Below are positions 41,628-52,407 of a DNA stretch of 64,000 nt, piece after piece. Each line of letters begins with the position of its first letter. Within the stretch, counting starts at the first letter, position 1. A model generated the notes under the pieces. That model was not told where the DNA came from. It ran no database searches and worked only from the letters and a program-made list of their open reading frames with translations. This DNA is from Dyella sp. C11. Its GTDB lineage: Bacteria > Pseudomonadota > Gammaproteobacteria > Xanthomonadales > Rhodanobacteraceae. The position numbers and the translations under genes were made by a program. Location of the stretch: positions 1 through 64,000 of the forward strand of contig NZ_QAVX01000010.1 of assembly GCF_003121485.1 (NCBI RefSeq), written 5' to 3'.

Positions 41628-42448
41628 GCCGCCTGCTCCGTCCAGCGATTGCTCCAGCGTTGCAGCACCGCCACCAGCACCAGCAGCACGAACGACAACG
41701 AAAGCAACGCGACGCCCAGGGCAGCCGCACCGGCGTAGTTGAACTGCTCCAGCTTCTGCACGATCAGCAGCGGTGCGATTTCCGATTTCCTGGGCATGTT
41801 GCCCGCGATGAAGATGACCGAGCCGTACTCGCCCACGGCCCGCGCCAGGGCCAGCGCAAAGCCCGTAAGCAAGGTGGGGGCCAGCAGGGGCAGGATCACG
41901 CGGAAGAACGTCTGCCAACGCTGCGCACCCAGGCTTTCCGCGGCCTCTTCCACATCGCGTTCCAGCGATGCCAGCACGGGTTGAAGCGTACGCACCACGA
42001 ATGGAAACCCTACGAAGATCATCGCCACCAGCACGCCCAGTGGCGTGTACGCCACATGGATGCCCAGCGGTTCCAGCCATCGCCCCAACCAGCCCTTGGG
42101 TGCGTAGAGTGTGGTGAGTGCGATACCCGCCACCGCCGTGGGCAGTGCAAACGGAAGATCCACCAGCGCATCGAACAGGCGACGCCCCGGGAACCGATAA
42201 CGCACCAAGACCCAGCTCACCAGCAAGCCGATCACCACGTTGATCAGCGCCGAAACCAGCGCACCACCCACGCTCAGGCGCAACGCAGCCAGCGTCCTGG
42301 GTGCGGACAGCAGGCGCACCAGTCCTTCGAATCCGATGTCGGTGGCCTTCCACGCCAGCGCTGCCAACGGCAGCAGCACGATCAGGCCGAGATAGGTCAG
42401 CGCATACCCCAGGCTGATGCCAAAACCGGGAAGCACGCGCCGACGCAT
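41624..42448 (-). CDS. cysT: Sulfate ABC transporter permease CysT
   Basis: This 274-residue permease partner of CysW has six hydrophobic segments. It carries [19 protein letters not shown], the coupling loop [20 protein letters not shown] and [19 protein letters not shown]. It follows sbp after 3 bp and overlaps cysW by 4 bp. It is also called CysU in enterobacteria. Confidence 0.94.
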   Translation of the reverse strand: MRRRVLPGFGISLGYALTYLGLIVLLPLAALAWKATDIGFEGLVRLLSAPRTLAALRLSVGGALVSALINVVIGLLVSWVLVRYRFPGRRLFDALVDLPFALPTAVAGIALTTLYAPKGWLGRWLEPLGIHVAYTPLGVLVAMIFVGFPFVVRTLQPVLASLERDVEEAAESLGAQRWQTFFRVILPLLAPTLLTGFALALARAVGEYGSVIFIAGNMPRKSEIAPLLIVQKLEQFNYAGAAALGVALLSLSFVLLVLVAVLQRWSNRWTEQAA

Positions 42449-42451
42449 GGG

Positions 42452-43453
42452 CTATTCGCCTTCGACCAGTTGATCGAACAAGGCGCCATCCTTGAAGAAC
42501 TTCGCCTGCGCCTGGTGCCAGTCACCGAATACCTCCTGGATGGTGAAGGTGTGGGTCGCGGGAAACTGGCTGGCGTAACGCGCGGCCATATCCGCGGAAC
42601 GCGGACGATAGAAATTCTTCGCGGCAATCTCCTGCGCCTGCGGCGAATACAGGAATTGCACATAGGCCTGCGCGATGTCGCGCGTGCCATGTTTGTCTGC
42701 ATTGCTATCCACCACGGCCACCGGCGGCTCCGCCAGGATGGTGATGGACGGCACCACGATCTCGAACGCGTTGTTGCCCAGCTGCCGCTGCGCAAGCAAG
42801 GCCTCGTTTTCCCAGGCAATCAATACGTCGCCAATGCCACGCTGCGCGAATGTGTTGGTGGCGCCGCGCGCCCCGGTGTCGAGCACGGGCACATGTTTGA
42901 ACAGCTCGCTGACATAGGCTTTGGCCTTGTCCTCGTTGCCGCCCGGCTGCTTCAGGGCATAGCCCCAGGCCGCGAGGAAATTCCAGCGCGCGCCACCGGA
43001 GGATTTCGGGTTGGGCGTAATCACCTTCACGCCGGAACGAACAAGATCGGGCCAATCCTTGATGCCTTTCGGATTGCCCTTGCGCACAAGGAACACGATG
43101 GTCGATGTGTAGGGCGAAGCGTTGTCGGGTAACCGCTTCTGCCAATCCTTGGCCAGCAGGCCGCGTTCGGCGATGGCATCGATGTCGTACGCCAGCGCGA
43201 GTGTCACCACGTCCGCGGGAAGTCCTTCCACCACGGAGCGCGCCTGCTTGCCCGAACCGCCATGCGACATCTGGATGGTCACGTTGTCGCCATGCTGCGA
43301 TTTCCACTGCGCGGCAAATGCCGTGTTGATGTCGCGATAGAGCTCGCGGGTGGGGTCGTAGGATACGTTGAGCAGCGAGACATCCTTCGCGAAGACCACG
43401 CCGCCGCATGCCACGCCCAAGGCCGCCAGCAACCTGAGGATGATCTTCTTCAT
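42452..43453 (-). CDS. sbp: Sulfate-binding periplasmic protein
   Basis: This 333-residue substrate-binding protein of the sulfate importer has a cleavable signal ([22 protein letters not shown]). The family signatures are [47 protein letters not shown] and [20 protein letters not shown]. Sbp and CysP are hard to tell apart, so thiosulfate is possible too. A strong ribosome-binding sequence AGGAGG lies 4 bases before ATG 43453. It is the first gene of the four-gene operon. Confidence 0.94.
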   Translation of the reverse strand: MKKIILRLLAALGVACGGVVFAKDVSLLNVSYDPTRELYRDINTAFAAQWKSQHGDNVTIQMSHGGSGKQARSVVEGLPADVVTLALAYDIDAIAERGLLAKDWQKRLPDNASPYTSTIVFLVRKGNPKGIKDWPDLVRSGVKVITPNPKSSGGARWNFLAAWGYALKQPGGNEDKAKAYVSELFKHVPVLDTGARGATNTFAQRGIGDVLIAWENEALLAQRQLGNNAFEIVVPSITILAEPPVAVVDSNADKHGTRDIAQAYVQFLYSPQAQEIAAKNFYRPRSADMAARYASQFPATHTFTIQEVFGDWHQAQAKFFKDGALFDQLVEGE

Positions 43454-43582
43454 GACGCCTCCTGCGGAACGGGAACCGGCAGACTAACCATGGCCCGCCG
43501 GCGGACGAAATCACCCTATGTCATAACCTCATGCCAGGTCTTGCGCAGGATCAGCGCGCGCCGGGCAAATCTGCACCTTTGG

Positions 43583-44977
43583 CTAGTCGGCCAGGCTTTC
43601 GCGAACCGTTTCGGCAGCGGGCCGTGAAAGCCGCACCGCCAGCCGGTGCGCGGCCGCCCGGATCTCCGGCATGGCCGTGCATTCCCACAGATTGCCGCGA
43701 AGCAGTGACCCTACCGCGTGAAGTCCGTGTTGCGGCTTGCCGTTGGCATCGGTGAGCTGGCCATCAGGCTGCGCCAGTACGCCAAGCTGTAGCGGATCGG
43801 CCACGGCCAGGCCGTCACGCAACAATTGGGACAGCAAATCGTGTGCGCCATAGGCCACGGCCGTATCCAGCCCCGTAGCCTGCACCACCAGATCCGCCTC
43901 GAGCACGCTCACCAATTGCGTGGCGCGTTCGCGCAGTGTCACCTGCAAGGGTGCCTTCCCATCCACATCGAGCACACGCGCCGCCAGCACCTGCAAGCGG
44001 CCCTCTTCCTGCAGCTGATAGATCGCCTCGCCCGTGGCGGGCGCCATGCGATGGCGCGCAGCCTCCCAGACCCAGCGCGCATGACGCAGGAACTGCTTGC
44101 GCCGCGCGTGCGTGAGGTGTTGCCACAGCCTGGCGTTGGTCGGCCGCATGCCGTCGATAATGCTGCGCCAGTCGGTGTCACCCGCGTCGTCCATGGCGCG
44201 GCGCACGAGACGGAACATGGCTGCCGCGTCGTCGCAGGCGAGCAATGCCTGATTGAGTTCTTCCTGTTTCGCATACGGCGCCAGTGGCAGCGCCGAATGC
44301 GTAAAGGGCAGCAGGCCGTGGCGCGACACCGCCACCAGCTCGGCATATGGCCATTTCACGGCAGCGGAGAGCAGCGTATCCACGGCGGTAAGCCCGGTGC
44401 CGATCACCACCACCCGACGCGGCGCCTGCGGGTGGCGATCCAGGCGCCAGGGATCGAGTTCGTAGGCGCCACCGGCCAGTGCCGTCGTCGACACCGTGCG
44501 CAGGGGACGCTGTGACAGCGCACCCACTGCGAGCACGACATGCTCCACTTCGAGCCAGCGGTCTGCGCCGACACGTATCGCATAGCCACGTTCGCCTCGC
44601 GACACGATCTCGCGTGCACTGCCCGGGTGAATGCGGAAACTGCGGCCTGCACGGCGCGCCGCATCGATGCGAACGCCCACCTGTGCCTGGATGAAATCGC
44701 CGAAGACACGTCGCGGCAGAAAGTCCGTGCCCTTCACTTGTCCCAGGTGACGCGAGGCATGCTGGATGAAATCTTCGGCATGCTCCTGGAACACACCCAT
44801 CGCCGAGGCACGAACATTGAGCAGGTGCTGGTCGTCGCTGGTGGCGTAGGCCACGCCTCGTCCCGGTGCATGCTGGCCCACGATCCAGTGGATCGTGCCG
44901 CCATCGAAGCGTGCGAGCAGCTCACCAAACGCCGCCGCACCCGCCGCCCCACCACCAATCACTGCGATATCCGCCAT
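43583..44977 (-). CDS. FAD/NAD(P)-binding protein (NAD_binding_9 type)
   Basis: This 464-residue flavoprotein has an N-terminal dinucleotide fold VIGGGAAGAAAFGELLARF. It also shows the family stretch HLLNVRASAMGVFQE, a second nucleotide motif VVVIGTGLTAVDTLL and LVVQATGLDTAVAYG. It belongs to the FAD-NAD(P)-binding group (PF13454-like) that includes bacterial hydroxylase-like and HpyO-like proteins; the reaction is unknown. ATG 44977 places the GxGxxG motif at residue 7. It lies directly upstream of, and in the same direction as, the sulfate importer, 129 bp away. A link to sulfur metabolism is possible but unsupported. Confidence 0.82.
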   Translation of the reverse strand: MADIAVIGGGAAGAAAFGELLARFDGGTIHWIVGQHAPGRGVAYATSDDQHLLNVRASAMGVFQEHAEDFIQHASRHLGQVKGTDFLPRRVFGDFIQAQVGVRIDAARRAGRSFRIHPGSAREIVSRGERGYAIRVGADRWLEVEHVVLAVGALSQRPLRTVSTTALAGGAYELDPWRLDRHPQAPRRVVVIGTGLTAVDTLLSAAVKWPYAELVAVSRHGLLPFTHSALPLAPYAKQEELNQALLACDDAAAMFRLVRRAMDDAGDTDWRSIIDGMRPTNARLWQHLTHARRKQFLRHARWVWEAARHRMAPATGEAIYQLQEEGRLQVLAARVLDVDGKAPLQVTLRERATQLVSVLEADLVVQATGLDTAVAYGAHDLLSQLLRDGLAVADPLQLGVLAQPDGQLTDANGKPQHGLHAVGSLLRGNLWECTAMPEIRAAAHRLAVRLSRPAAETVRESLAD

Positions 44978-45168
44978 AAACGCGATCCTCGATGAGGCAC
45001 GATGCTGTCGCGATCTGCATCGGCAGGTCACAACGCGTGATGTCCCTTTGAAAGAAGTCCCAGGTGAAAGCCGTCTTCACATCAACGGCATGCGTGCGCT
45101 CAAACCGGCGCGGCTGCGTCTGGCGGCACGACGTGTTCGTACGTGGGCGTGGAGCGGTTCGGCATGAT

Positions 45169-45200
45169 GTTTCCCCGGCATGTCGGCCTGTCCGGGAAAC
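45169..45200. terminator. Possible hairpin terminator after the his operon
   Basis: GTTTCCCCGG (45169-45178) can pair with CCGGGAAAC (45192-45200) with one bulge, about 70 bp past hisIE. There is no U-run, so this is weak. The rest of the 294-bp spacer 44978-45271 shows no gene. Confidence 0.35.
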
Positions 45201-45271
45201 AAGAGACCACAGGAGCCGTTAAGGCTGCGCTAGCCATCCGTGCACTTCAGGCGCAGCTCATTCCCTGGAGG

Positions 45272-45904
45272 TTATGACGCGGCCCGTTTTGCATGACGCT
45301 GCGCAAGCACCGCGGCCACATCGGTCAATCCGAGTCCACGCGCGCGCAAGGCCACGGTAAGGTGGAAGATCAGGTCGGCGGCCTCGCCCAGCAGGGCGAG
45401 GTCATCCTGCGCCACCGCAGCGAGCGCCGTCTCCACGCCCTCCTCGCCCACCTTTTGCGCCATCCGGCGAATGCCGCCTTCGAAAAGCTGGGTGGTGTAA
45501 CTGCCTTCGGGGCGCTCGGCGTGGCGTTGTGTGACCAGCGCATCCAGTTCGGCAAGGAAACCCAGCGGCGGCTTGACGTCATCGCCAAAGCAGCTGTGCG
45601 TACCGGTATGACACGTCGGCCCATGAGGGTCGGCCCATACCAACAGCGTGTCGGCATCGCAGTCCATGCGTGCGGACTTGAATGAGAGCACGTTCCCCGA
45701 GGTCTCGCCCTTCGTCCACAAACGCTGCTTGCTGCGACTGAAAAACGTGACATGCCCGCTTGCCTGCGTGACGGCCAGCGCCTCGGCATTCATGTAGCCG
45801 AGCATCAACACTTCGCCAGTCAGCCAATGCTGGACGACGACGGGCAGCAGGCCGTCACCCTTGGCCCAGTCAAGTTGCGTTGGATCGAGTTGGGAGGCTT
45901 TCAT
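45272..45904 (-). CDS. hisIE: Bifunctional phosphoribosyl-AMP cyclohydrolase / phosphoribosyl-ATP pyrophosphatase
   Basis: HisIE catalyses steps two and three of histidine synthesis. The 210-residue protein has the cyclohydrolase half with GEVLMLGYMNAEAL, WTKGETSGN and the zinc/Mg site region DPHGPTCHTGTHSCF. The pyrophosphatase half has RHAERPEGSYTTQLFEGG, KVGEEGVETALAA and EAADLIFHLTVAL. ATG 45904 is preferred; a TTG at 45919 would add five residues. It is the last gene of the his operon, 31 bp after hisF. Confidence 0.96.
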   Translation of the reverse strand: MKASQLDPTQLDWAKGDGLLPVVVQHWLTGEVLMLGYMNAEALAVTQASGHVTFFSRSKQRLWTKGETSGNVLSFKSARMDCDADTLLVWADPHGPTCHTGTHSCFGDDVKPPLGFLAELDALVTQRHAERPEGSYTTQLFEGGIRRMAQKVGEEGVETALAAVAQDDLALLGEAADLIFHLTVALRARGLGLTDVAAVLAQRHAKRAAS

Positions 45905-45935
45905 CGTGGACACCGGCAATGTTGCAACAGAAGAC

Positions 45936-46706
45936 TCAGGTTCTTACCTCGACGCCCCAGCCAGCGAGTGACTGCTTGAGCGCGGGAATGGCAATGGCAC
46001 CGGAATGGAACACGCTGGCCGCGAGCGCGCCATCGACATCCGCCTCGAGGAACGCATCGCAAAAATGTTCCGGCGCACCGGCGCCACCCGATGCGATCAG
46101 CGGCACGTTGCATAGCGCGCGCACGACGGCCAGCTGCTCGAGGTCGTAGCCCTGTCGTACGCCATCGCTGCCCATGCAATTGAGCACGATTTCTCCGGCG
46201 CCGCGCTGTTGTGCTTCGACGATCCAGTCCAGCGTGCGCCGCGCAAGCGCCTGCGTGCGCGTGGGATCGCCGGTGTATTGGCGCACGCGCCATTCGCCAT
46301 CGGCGTCGCGCAGGCTGTCCACGCCGACCACCACACACTGCACGCCGAACGCAGCAGCCAGCTCGTCGATAAGACTGGGACGTTCGAGTGCGGGCGAATT
46401 GACCGAAATCTTGTCCGCGCCAGCATGCAGCACGGCGCGTGCGTCTTCCACGCTTCGAATGCCACCGGCCACGCAGAAGGGAATGTCGATCTCGCGTGCC
46501 ACGCGCTCAACCCAGCCGCGATCCACACTGCGGCCTTCCGGGCTCGCCGTGATGTCGTAGAACACCAGTTCGTCAGCACCTTCATCGCGATAACGCAATG
46601 CAAGATCCACGATCTCGCCCATCACCACGTGATCGCGGAAGCGCACGCCCTTCACGACCTTGCCATCGCGCACGTCCAGGCAGGGAACCAGGCGCCGACT
46701 CAGCAT
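45936..46706 (-). CDS. hisF: Imidazole glycerol phosphate synthase subunit HisF
   Basis: HisF is the cyclase half of the HisHF complex that makes imidazole glycerol phosphate and AICAR. The 256-residue TIM barrel has [19 protein letters not shown] with the catalytic Asp, [27 protein letters not shown] and [15 protein letters not shown]. Its start overlaps hisA by 7 bp. Confidence 0.98.
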   Translation of the reverse strand: MLSRRLVPCLDVRDGKVVKGVRFRDHVVMGEIVDLALRYRDEGADELVFYDITASPEGRSVDRGWVERVAREIDIPFCVAGGIRSVEDARAVLHAGADKISVNSPALERPSLIDELAAAFGVQCVVVGVDSLRDADGEWRVRQYTGDPTRTQALARRTLDWIVEAQQRGAGEIVLNCMGSDGVRQGYDLEQLAVVRALCNVPLIASGGAGAPEHFCDAFLEADVDGALAASVFHSGAIAIPALKQSLAGWGVEVRT

Positions 46707-47428
46707 GCCAGGGCATCCTTCAGGCTGAAGCGACCTTCCAGTAGGGCGCGTCCTAGAATGACGCCGCGTGCGCCGGCATCACGCGCTGCCCGGATATCCT
46801 CCAGCGAGCGCACGCCGCCTGACGCCTGCACGGCCATCGAAGGCACCGCGGTCGAAAGGTACCGGTACAGATCAAGATTGAAGCCTGCGAGCATGCCGTC
46901 GCGATCGATATCCGTGCACAGCAGGTGCTTGGCGCCCCGTTCCGCATACCACGGCGCCAGATCGTCCAGCGTGCCCGATTCCGTTTCCGTCCAGCCCGCA
47001 CTGGGAAGCGTCCAAGCGCCATCGCGTTGAAGCGTATCCAGCGCAATCGTGAAACGATCCACGCCAAGCGATGCCAACCAGCCCTCCACCATCACGGGTT
47101 CGCGAATGGCCAGGCTGCCCAGCACCACGCGCGACACGCCGGCATCGAACAGGCGTTGCACATCCGCCTCCGCGCGCACACCACCGCCTGCCTGAATGTG
47201 CATGCCGTCGCTTGCGATCGCTTCGATTACCGCAAGGTTTTCCAGGCTGCCACCGCGCGCACCGTCGAGATCCACCAGATGCAGCCAGCGCGCCCCTGCC
47301 TGCGCGTAGTCGCGAGCGAGTGCGCGCGGGTCAACGTCGTACGTGGTTTGCTGCGCGTAGTCGCCTTGCTTCAGGCGCACCACGCGGCCGGCGCGCAAGT
47401 CGATGGCGGGAATGACAGTAAAGGTCAT
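46700..47428 (-). CDS. hisA: Phosphoribosylformimino-AICAR ribotide isomerase HisA
   Basis: HisA isomerises ProFAR to PRFAR. The 242-residue TIM barrel has [20 protein letters not shown] with the catalytic Asp, [32 protein letters not shown] and [13 protein letters not shown]. Its start overlaps the hisH stop (ATGA at 47425-47428). Confidence 0.98.
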   Translation of the reverse strand: MTFTVIPAIDLRAGRVVRLKQGDYAQQTTYDVDPRALARDYAQAGARWLHLVDLDGARGGSLENLAVIEAIASDGMHIQAGGGVRAEADVQRLFDAGVSRVVLGSLAIREPVMVEGWLASLGVDRFTIALDTLQRDGAWTLPSAGWTETESGTLDDLAPWYAERGAKHLLCTDIDRDGMLAGFNLDLYRYLSTAVPSMAVQASGGVRSLEDIRAARDAGARGVILGRALLEGRFSLKDALAC

Positions 47429-48015
47429 AGTTCAAGGAAATTCTTCAGCAGGCGCGCGCCAACCTTGGCCGAGCGCTCGGGATGAAATTGCATGCCGTGA
47501 AAGTTGTCACGCGCGATGACGGAAGCAAACTCGCCGCCAAAGTCCGTGGTCGCGAGGGCGTGATCGCCCAAGGGAACGGCGTAACTGTGCACAAAGTAGG
47601 CCCAGTCGCCATCGACCAATCCTTCAAGAAGGCGATGCTCACGGCGGCGCTGCAATTGATTCCAGCCCATGTGCGGCACACGCAGGCCGGGTTGCTCCTC
47701 GAAGCGGCGCACCGTCGCGGGAATCAGGCCAAGGCACGCCACGTCACCTTCTTCCGAACGCTCGCACAAAAGCTGCATGCCCAGGCAAACGCCGAGCACG
47801 GGCTGTGTAAGCGACCGCATCAGCGCTTCGAGTCCGAGTTCGCGCAGACGCGCCATGCCGGGACCTGCCGCGCCCACACCGGGCAAGATCACCTTGTCGG
47901 CGGATCGAATGGTCTCGGCATCGGACGTGAGCGCCGCGTCCACGCCCAGGCGTTGCAGCGCATAACGCACTGATCCGATGTTGGTGCCACCCGCATCGAC
48001 CAGCACGACGCCCAT
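47425..48015 (-). CDS. hisH: Imidazole glycerol phosphate synthase subunit HisH
   Basis: HisH is the glutaminase half of the HisHF complex. The 196-residue class I amidotransferase has the Cys nucleophile in LGVCLGMQLLCERSEEG, the oxyanion strand region VGAAGPGMARL and the His-Glu pair in GMQFHPERSAKVGARLL. ATG 48015 overlaps the last base of the hisB stop (TGATG). The longer upstream frame lies inside hisB and is not used. Confidence 0.97.
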   Translation of the reverse strand: MGVVLVDAGGTNIGSVRYALQRLGVDAALTSDAETIRSADKVILPGVGAAGPGMARLRELGLEALMRSLTQPVLGVCLGMQLLCERSEEGDVACLGLIPATVRRFEEQPGLRVPHMGWNQLQRRREHRLLEGLVDGDWAYFVHSYAVPLGDHALATTDFGGEFASVIARDNFHGMQFHPERSAKVGARLLKNFLEL

Positions 48016-49079
48016 CAGAGCGCGCCCTTGGTGCTGGGCAATTCGCTGCCTTCGCGGCGAATAGCTTGCCGCAGCGCGCGCGCCACCACCTTGAAACAGC
48101 CCTCCACCATGTGATGCGCGTTCTCGCCGCGCACGCTCAGGTGCAGATTGGCGCCCAGCGTTTCGCACAGCGAGCGGAAAAAGTGCGGCACCAGTTCGGT
48201 GGGAATATCGCCGACGCGCTCGCGCGGAAACTCACCTTCGAACACGAAATACGGGCGACCGGAAAGATCGAGCGCGGCGCTTGCCTGCGACTCGTCCATG
48301 GGCAGCACGAAACCGTATCGCCCGATGCCACGCTTGTCGCCCAGCGCCTGCCGCAGCGCCTGACCCAGGGCAAGTGCGCAATCCTCGATGGTGTGGTGTT
48401 CATCGATATGCGTATCGCCGTCGCAGCGCAACGCCAGCGCAAAACCGCCGTGCTTGCCGATCTGCTCCAGCATGTGATCGAAAAAGCCAAGGCCCGTGTG
48501 GATCTGCGGATCTACGGCTTTATCCAGGTTCACGCTCACGCTGATTCGCGTTTCGCGCGTGTTTCGTTCCACCGTGGCCATGCGCGGCGCATCCAGCAAC
48601 TGGTGTGCGACTTCGCCCCAACCCATGCCGTGCGGACCTACGCGAAAGCCGCGCACACCCATGTTGGCGGCAAACTGCAGGTCGGTCTCGCGATCGCCCA
48701 CCATGGCGGACGCCGCGCGACTCCAGCCGTCGTCGGCCAGGTAGTGACGCATCATGCCAACGCCCGGCTTGCGCGTGTCCTTGCGCTCATGCAGGAAACT
48801 GCGATCAATGAGCACTTCGCGAATGGGGATGCCTTGCGAGGACAGGATGCGCATGAGCAGCTCGTGCGGCCCAATGAAATCCGCCTCGGGGAAACTGTCC
48901 GTTCCCAGGCCATCCTGGTTCGTGACCATCACCAGTTCGTATCCCGCCGCCACGAAGCGCTGCAACGCGGCAATGACGCCAGGCAGCAGCGCGAGCTTTT
49001 CGTAGCTGTCAATCTGGAAGTCTTCCGGCTCTTCGATCAGGCAACCGTCGCGATCAATAAAGAGAATCTTGCGGCTCAT
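48015..49079 (-). CDS. hisB: Bifunctional histidinol-phosphatase / imidazoleglycerol-phosphate dehydratase
   Basis: This 354-residue fusion carries two histidine-pathway activities. The N-terminal HAD phosphatase (about 1-165) has the nucleophile motif FIDRDGCL and [13 protein letters not shown]. The C-terminal dehydratase has the metal-binding His clusters in [39 protein letters not shown] and [19 protein letters not shown]. It is coupled to hisC by ATGA. Confidence 0.98.
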   Translation of the reverse strand: MSRKILFIDRDGCLIEEPEDFQIDSYEKLALLPGVIAALQRFVAAGYELVMVTNQDGLGTDSFPEADFIGPHELLMRILSSQGIPIREVLIDRSFLHERKDTRKPGVGMMRHYLADDGWSRAASAMVGDRETDLQFAANMGVRGFRVGPHGMGWGEVAHQLLDAPRMATVERNTRETRISVSVNLDKAVDPQIHTGLGFFDHMLEQIGKHGGFALALRCDGDTHIDEHHTIEDCALALGQALRQALGDKRGIGRYGFVLPMDESQASAALDLSGRPYFVFEGEFPRERVGDIPTELVPHFFRSLCETLGANLHLSVRGENAHHMVEGCFKVVARALRQAIRREGSELPSTKGAL

Positions 49080-50182
49080 GCCTGTTTACCCACTGCTGTT
49101 CCGCTGGTGAATTCCCGCCCTTCCCTGGACGAGCTGGCAAGTACGTTCAGCACGCGATCGTTTTCCTCCGGCGTGCCGATGGTGATGCGCAATGCGTCGC
49201 CCAGTTGCGGGTAGCGATGGATGTCGCGCACCACGATGCCCGCACCGAGCAGGCGCTGATAGGTGGCACCAGCATCGTCGAAGCGGACCGCGAGGAAGTT
49301 CGCGTGCGAGGGAAGCACTTCCTTCACGCCTGGCGCATTCATCAATTCCCGAGCCACGCGTTCGCGCTCCCCACGCACCACGGTGACATGTGCGCGAGCC
49401 GATGCCTGCCCCGCATCGCACAACGCCTCCAGTGCCAGCGCCACGCACGGCCGCGGCAACGGATACGGCGCCATGATGCGCCTGAGCAACGCAATCACAT
49501 CATCGTTCGCCACGAGCGTGCCAATGCGCGCCCCGGCGAGTGCCCATGCCTTGGACAAGGTGCGCAGCACGGCGAGATTCTCGTACTGGTTCACCAGCGA
49601 TGTCGCGCTGGGCGCGTCGGAGAACTCGATATACGCCTCATCGACCACCAGCAGCGCGCGATCCGTCAGCGCCTGCGCCAATCGCTCGACGTCGCGGCGC
49701 GGAACCAGCTGTCCGGTGGGATTGTTGGGCGTGCACACGAACACCAGCTTCACCGCCGGCGTGATCGCCGCAAGCAGGGATTCGACGTCGAGCGTGAAGT
49801 CCTTTCGCAGTGGAACGGTGATCACGGCGGCATTCTGAATATGCGCACTGACCGCATACATGCCGAACGTCGGCGGCTGGATGGCAATCGCGTCCTCGCC
49901 CGCACGGCAGAACGCGCGCACCAGCAAATCGATCGCCTCGTCGCTGCCGCGCCCCACCAGAAGTTGAGACGAACGCACGCCGTACAACCGCGCCAGCGCA
50001 TCCACCAAGGCCGCCGGCTGCGGATCGGGATAGCGGTTGCACGCCAGCGCATCGCCGCCAGGCGGAGCCCATGCAGATTCGTTGGCGTTGAGCATCACGC
50101 GGCCACCGTTCGCTTCCATGCGTGCGGACGAATACGGCTGCAGTGCGCGAATCTCGGCGCGGGCCAGATCCAGCACGCTCAT
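49076..50182 (-). CDS. hisC: Histidinol-phosphate aminotransferase
   Basis: HisC is a PLP enzyme converting imidazole acetol phosphate to histidinol phosphate. The 368-residue fold-type I protein has [10 protein letters not shown], the [12 protein letters not shown] loop, VVDEAYIEF and the Schiff-base Lys in [18 protein letters not shown] 50182 overlaps the hisD stop (ATGA); the longer in-frame extension into hisD is rejected. Confidence 0.97.
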   Translation of the reverse strand: MSVLDLARAEIRALQPYSSARMEANGGRVMLNANESAWAPPGGDALACNRYPDPQPAALVDALARLYGVRSSQLLVGRGSDEAIDLLVRAFCRAGEDAIAIQPPTFGMYAVSAHIQNAAVITVPLRKDFTLDVESLLAAITPAVKLVFVCTPNNPTGQLVPRRDVERLAQALTDRALLVVDEAYIEFSDAPSATSLVNQYENLAVLRTLSKAWALAGARIGTLVANDDVIALLRRIMAPYPLPRPCVALALEALCDAGQASARAHVTVVRGERERVARELMNAPGVKEVLPSHANFLAVRFDDAGATYQRLLGAGIVVRDIHRYPQLGDALRITIGTPEENDRVLNVLASSSREGREFTSGTAVGKQA

Positions 50183-51486
50183 GCTGCATCCTCCAGCGCT
50201 GCCAGCCGCAGCGTCACCGCGCGACGGTGGGCTTCCAGCTGTTCGGCGGCAGCGAGTGTGGCCGTGCAGGGTCCAATCGCTCGCAAGCCATCGGGAGACA
50301 GTTCCTGCACGGTAATCTGCTTCTGGAAGCTGGCGACGGAAACGCCGCTGTAACTGCGCGCGTAACCGTAGGTGGGCAACACGTGATTGCTGCCGCTGCA
50401 ATAGTCACCCACGGATTCGGGCGTCCACGCACCAAGGAACACGGAACCCGCACTTTCAATGGCGCCGAGCCATGCGCGTGGCTCGCTCACCTGCACAATC
50501 AAGTGTTCGGGTGCGTAGCGATTGCTGACCTCGATAGCCTGTTCCAGTGATGACACCGCAATCAAACGACTCTGCGAGAGCGCCTGGCTGGCGATATCCG
50601 CGCGGGGCAATGCGGCGCACTGGCTTTCCACTTCCGCTTCCACGGCATCGAGCACCGCCGAGGACGGGCTCAGCAGGATCACCTGCGAATCCGGTCCGTG
50701 TTCCGCCTGCGAAAGCAGATCAGCGGCAATGAAAGCCGGGTTCGCGCTGTCATCGGCAATCACCAGCACTTCGGAAGGGCCCGCGGGCATGTCGATGGCG
50801 GCGCCTTCGGGATCGGCCGACACCTGCAGCTTTGCCTCCGTGACCCACGAATTGCCGGGACCAAACAGCTTGTCGCAGCTGGGTACGGACTCGGTGCCAT
50901 ATGCCATGGCCGCAATGGCCTGCGCACCGCCGAGCTTGAATACGCGGTGCACGCCCGTGATGCGAGCGGCGTACAGCACGGCGTCATCACAGCGACCATC
51001 GGGACGCACCGGCGAACACAGCACAACTTCCGTGCAGCCGGCAATGCGCGCGGGCACGCCCAACATCAGCGCGGTGGAAGGCAATGGCGCGCTGCCCGCT
51101 GGTACGTAAAGACCCACACGTTGGATCGGGCGCAACATGCGCTCGACGCGCACACCATTTGCCGTATCGAGCGTTACCGGTTGTGGCGCCGCTGCGCGGT
51201 GGAAGGCCTCGATGCGTGACGCTGCTTCCTCGATGGCGGCTTTCAATTCCAGCGACAGGCGCGTTTCGGCTTCACGCCATTCCTTGTCCGATACTTCGAT
51301 CGCATGAAGCGTGCTGCGATCAAGGCGAAGCGTGAGCTCGCGCAAGGCGGTGTCGCCGTCCGCGCGCACGCGGGCGATGATCTGTTCGACACCCGTGCGC
51401 AGGCTTTCGGCGCGCGATTGGGCGGGACGCGCCAATGCCGCGCGGCGTCCTTGTGTGTCCAAAGCATTCCAGTCAAGGCGGTTCAT
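50179..51486 (-). CDS. hisD: Histidinol dehydrogenase
   Basis: HisD oxidises histidinol to histidine in two NAD-dependent steps. The 435-residue protein has [13 protein letters not shown], the signature region around [13 protein letters not shown] and [14 protein letters not shown], then [19 protein letters not shown]. The catalytic Glu-His pair lies in [12 protein letters not shown] and the zinc site region in [15 protein letters not shown]. It follows hisG after 27 bp. Confidence 0.98.
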   Translation of the reverse strand: MNRLDWNALDTQGRRAALARPAQSRAESLRTGVEQIIARVRADGDTALRELTLRLDRSTLHAIEVSDKEWREAETRLSLELKAAIEEAASRIEAFHRAAAPQPVTLDTANGVRVERMLRPIQRVGLYVPAGSAPLPSTALMLGVPARIAGCTEVVLCSPVRPDGRCDDAVLYAARITGVHRVFKLGGAQAIAAMAYGTESVPSCDKLFGPGNSWVTEAKLQVSADPEGAAIDMPAGPSEVLVIADDSANPAFIAADLLSQAEHGPDSQVILLSPSSAVLDAVEAEVESQCAALPRADIASQALSQSRLIAVSSLEQAIEVSNRYAPEHLIVQVSEPRAWLGAIESAGSVFLGAWTPESVGDYCSGSNHVLPTYGYARSYSGVSVASFQKQITVQELSPDGLRAIGPCTATLAAAEQLEAHRRAVTLRLAALEDAA

Positions 51487-51513
51487 TCGTTCGACTCGTT
51501 CTTCGGGCCTGCA

Positions 51514-52407
51514 TTACGCAAGCATCTTCTCCACCGGCAGCACGAACATTTCGCGCGCACCGGCCTTCTTGATCTCTTCCAGCTGGCGCCAGCTCACTTC
51601 GCCGGCGCACAACGCCTGCAGCATCAACTGGTCTGGCTGACCTGCCACCGGCAGCAAGGTCGGTTGCGGTCCGCCCGGCAACAACCGAATGACGGCATCG
51701 AGTGCGCCGCGCGAGGTCTGCAACAGCAACAGGCGCGACTCGCGTACCTGGATCACGCCGTCGAGACGCTTGAGCAGCAGATCGATCATGTCGCCGCGTT
51801 CGTCGGTGGGCAGCGTCTTCGGGCCCGCGAGCACGGCTTCGCTTTCCAGCAGCACGTCGGCTTCGCGCAACTGGTTGGCGACCAGCGTGCCGCCGCTCTG
51901 TACCAGATCGCAGATGGCATCGGCCGTGCCCAGCCTCGGCGCGATTTCCACCGAGCCGGCCAACGTCACCACGCCTGCAGCCACGCCGCGTTCGCGCAGC
52001 CACTGGCCCAACAATCCCGGGTACGACGTGGCGATGCGCTGACCTTGCAGTTGCGATGCATCGCGATAGTCGAGCTCCTGCGGCACGGCCACCGACAAAC
52101 GGCAACGCCCGAAACCCAGCGGACGCCATTCGGCCAGCTCCGGGCCATCGAGACCGCCTGTCAGCTGGTATTCGCTGAGCACATTGCGCCCCACGATGCC
52201 GAGGTCGCACACACCTTGCGCAATCAGCCCGGGGATGTCGTCGTCGCGCACCAGCAACAGATCGACAGGCTCGCCTTCACCGAAACAGAAGAGCTTGTCG
52301 CGACTCTGGCGAAAGGTGAGCCCGCAACGGTTGAGCAATTCGAGTGCCGGCTCGGTGAGCCGACCGGATTTCTGCATCGCAATGCGCAGTCGATCGCGCG
52401 GTTTCAT
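51514..52407 (-). CDS. hisG: ATP phosphoribosyltransferase (long form)
   Basis: HisG catalyses the first, feedback-inhibited step of histidine synthesis. The 297-residue length and the C-terminal ACT-like regulatory part (about 225-297, with LLPGGPQPTLLPVAG) identify the long HisGL form, so no HisZ is needed. The catalytic domain has RLRIAMQKSGRLTEPALELL, LVRDDDIPGLIAQGVCDLGIVG and the PRPP-binding region VQSGGTLVANQLRE. ATG 52407 overlaps the stop of the TrpR-like gene (ATGA). Confidence 0.97.
   Translation of the reverse strand: MKPRDRLRIAMQKSGRLTEPALELLNRCGLTFRQSRDKLFCFGEGEPVDLLLVRDDDIPGLIAQGVCDLGIVGRNVLSEYQLTGGLDGPELAEWRPLGFGRCRLSVAVPQELDYRDASQLQGQRIATSYPGLLGQWLRERGVAAGVVTLAGSVEIAPRLGTADAICDLVQSGGTLVANQLREADVLLESEAVLAGPKTLPTDERGDMIDLLLKRLDGVIQVRESRLLLLQTSRGALDAVIRLLPGGPQPTLLPVAGQPDQLMLQALCAGEVSWRQLEEIKKAGAREMFVLPVEKMLA

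Noticed and set aside
44978-45271. Short frames in the spacer downstream of hisIE
   Set aside because: No ribosome-binding site with a sensible start and no recognisable protein; treated as non-coding.
49076-50401. HisC reading extended 73 codons into hisD
   Set aside because: The ATGA overlap at 50179-50182 and normal family length support the shorter start.
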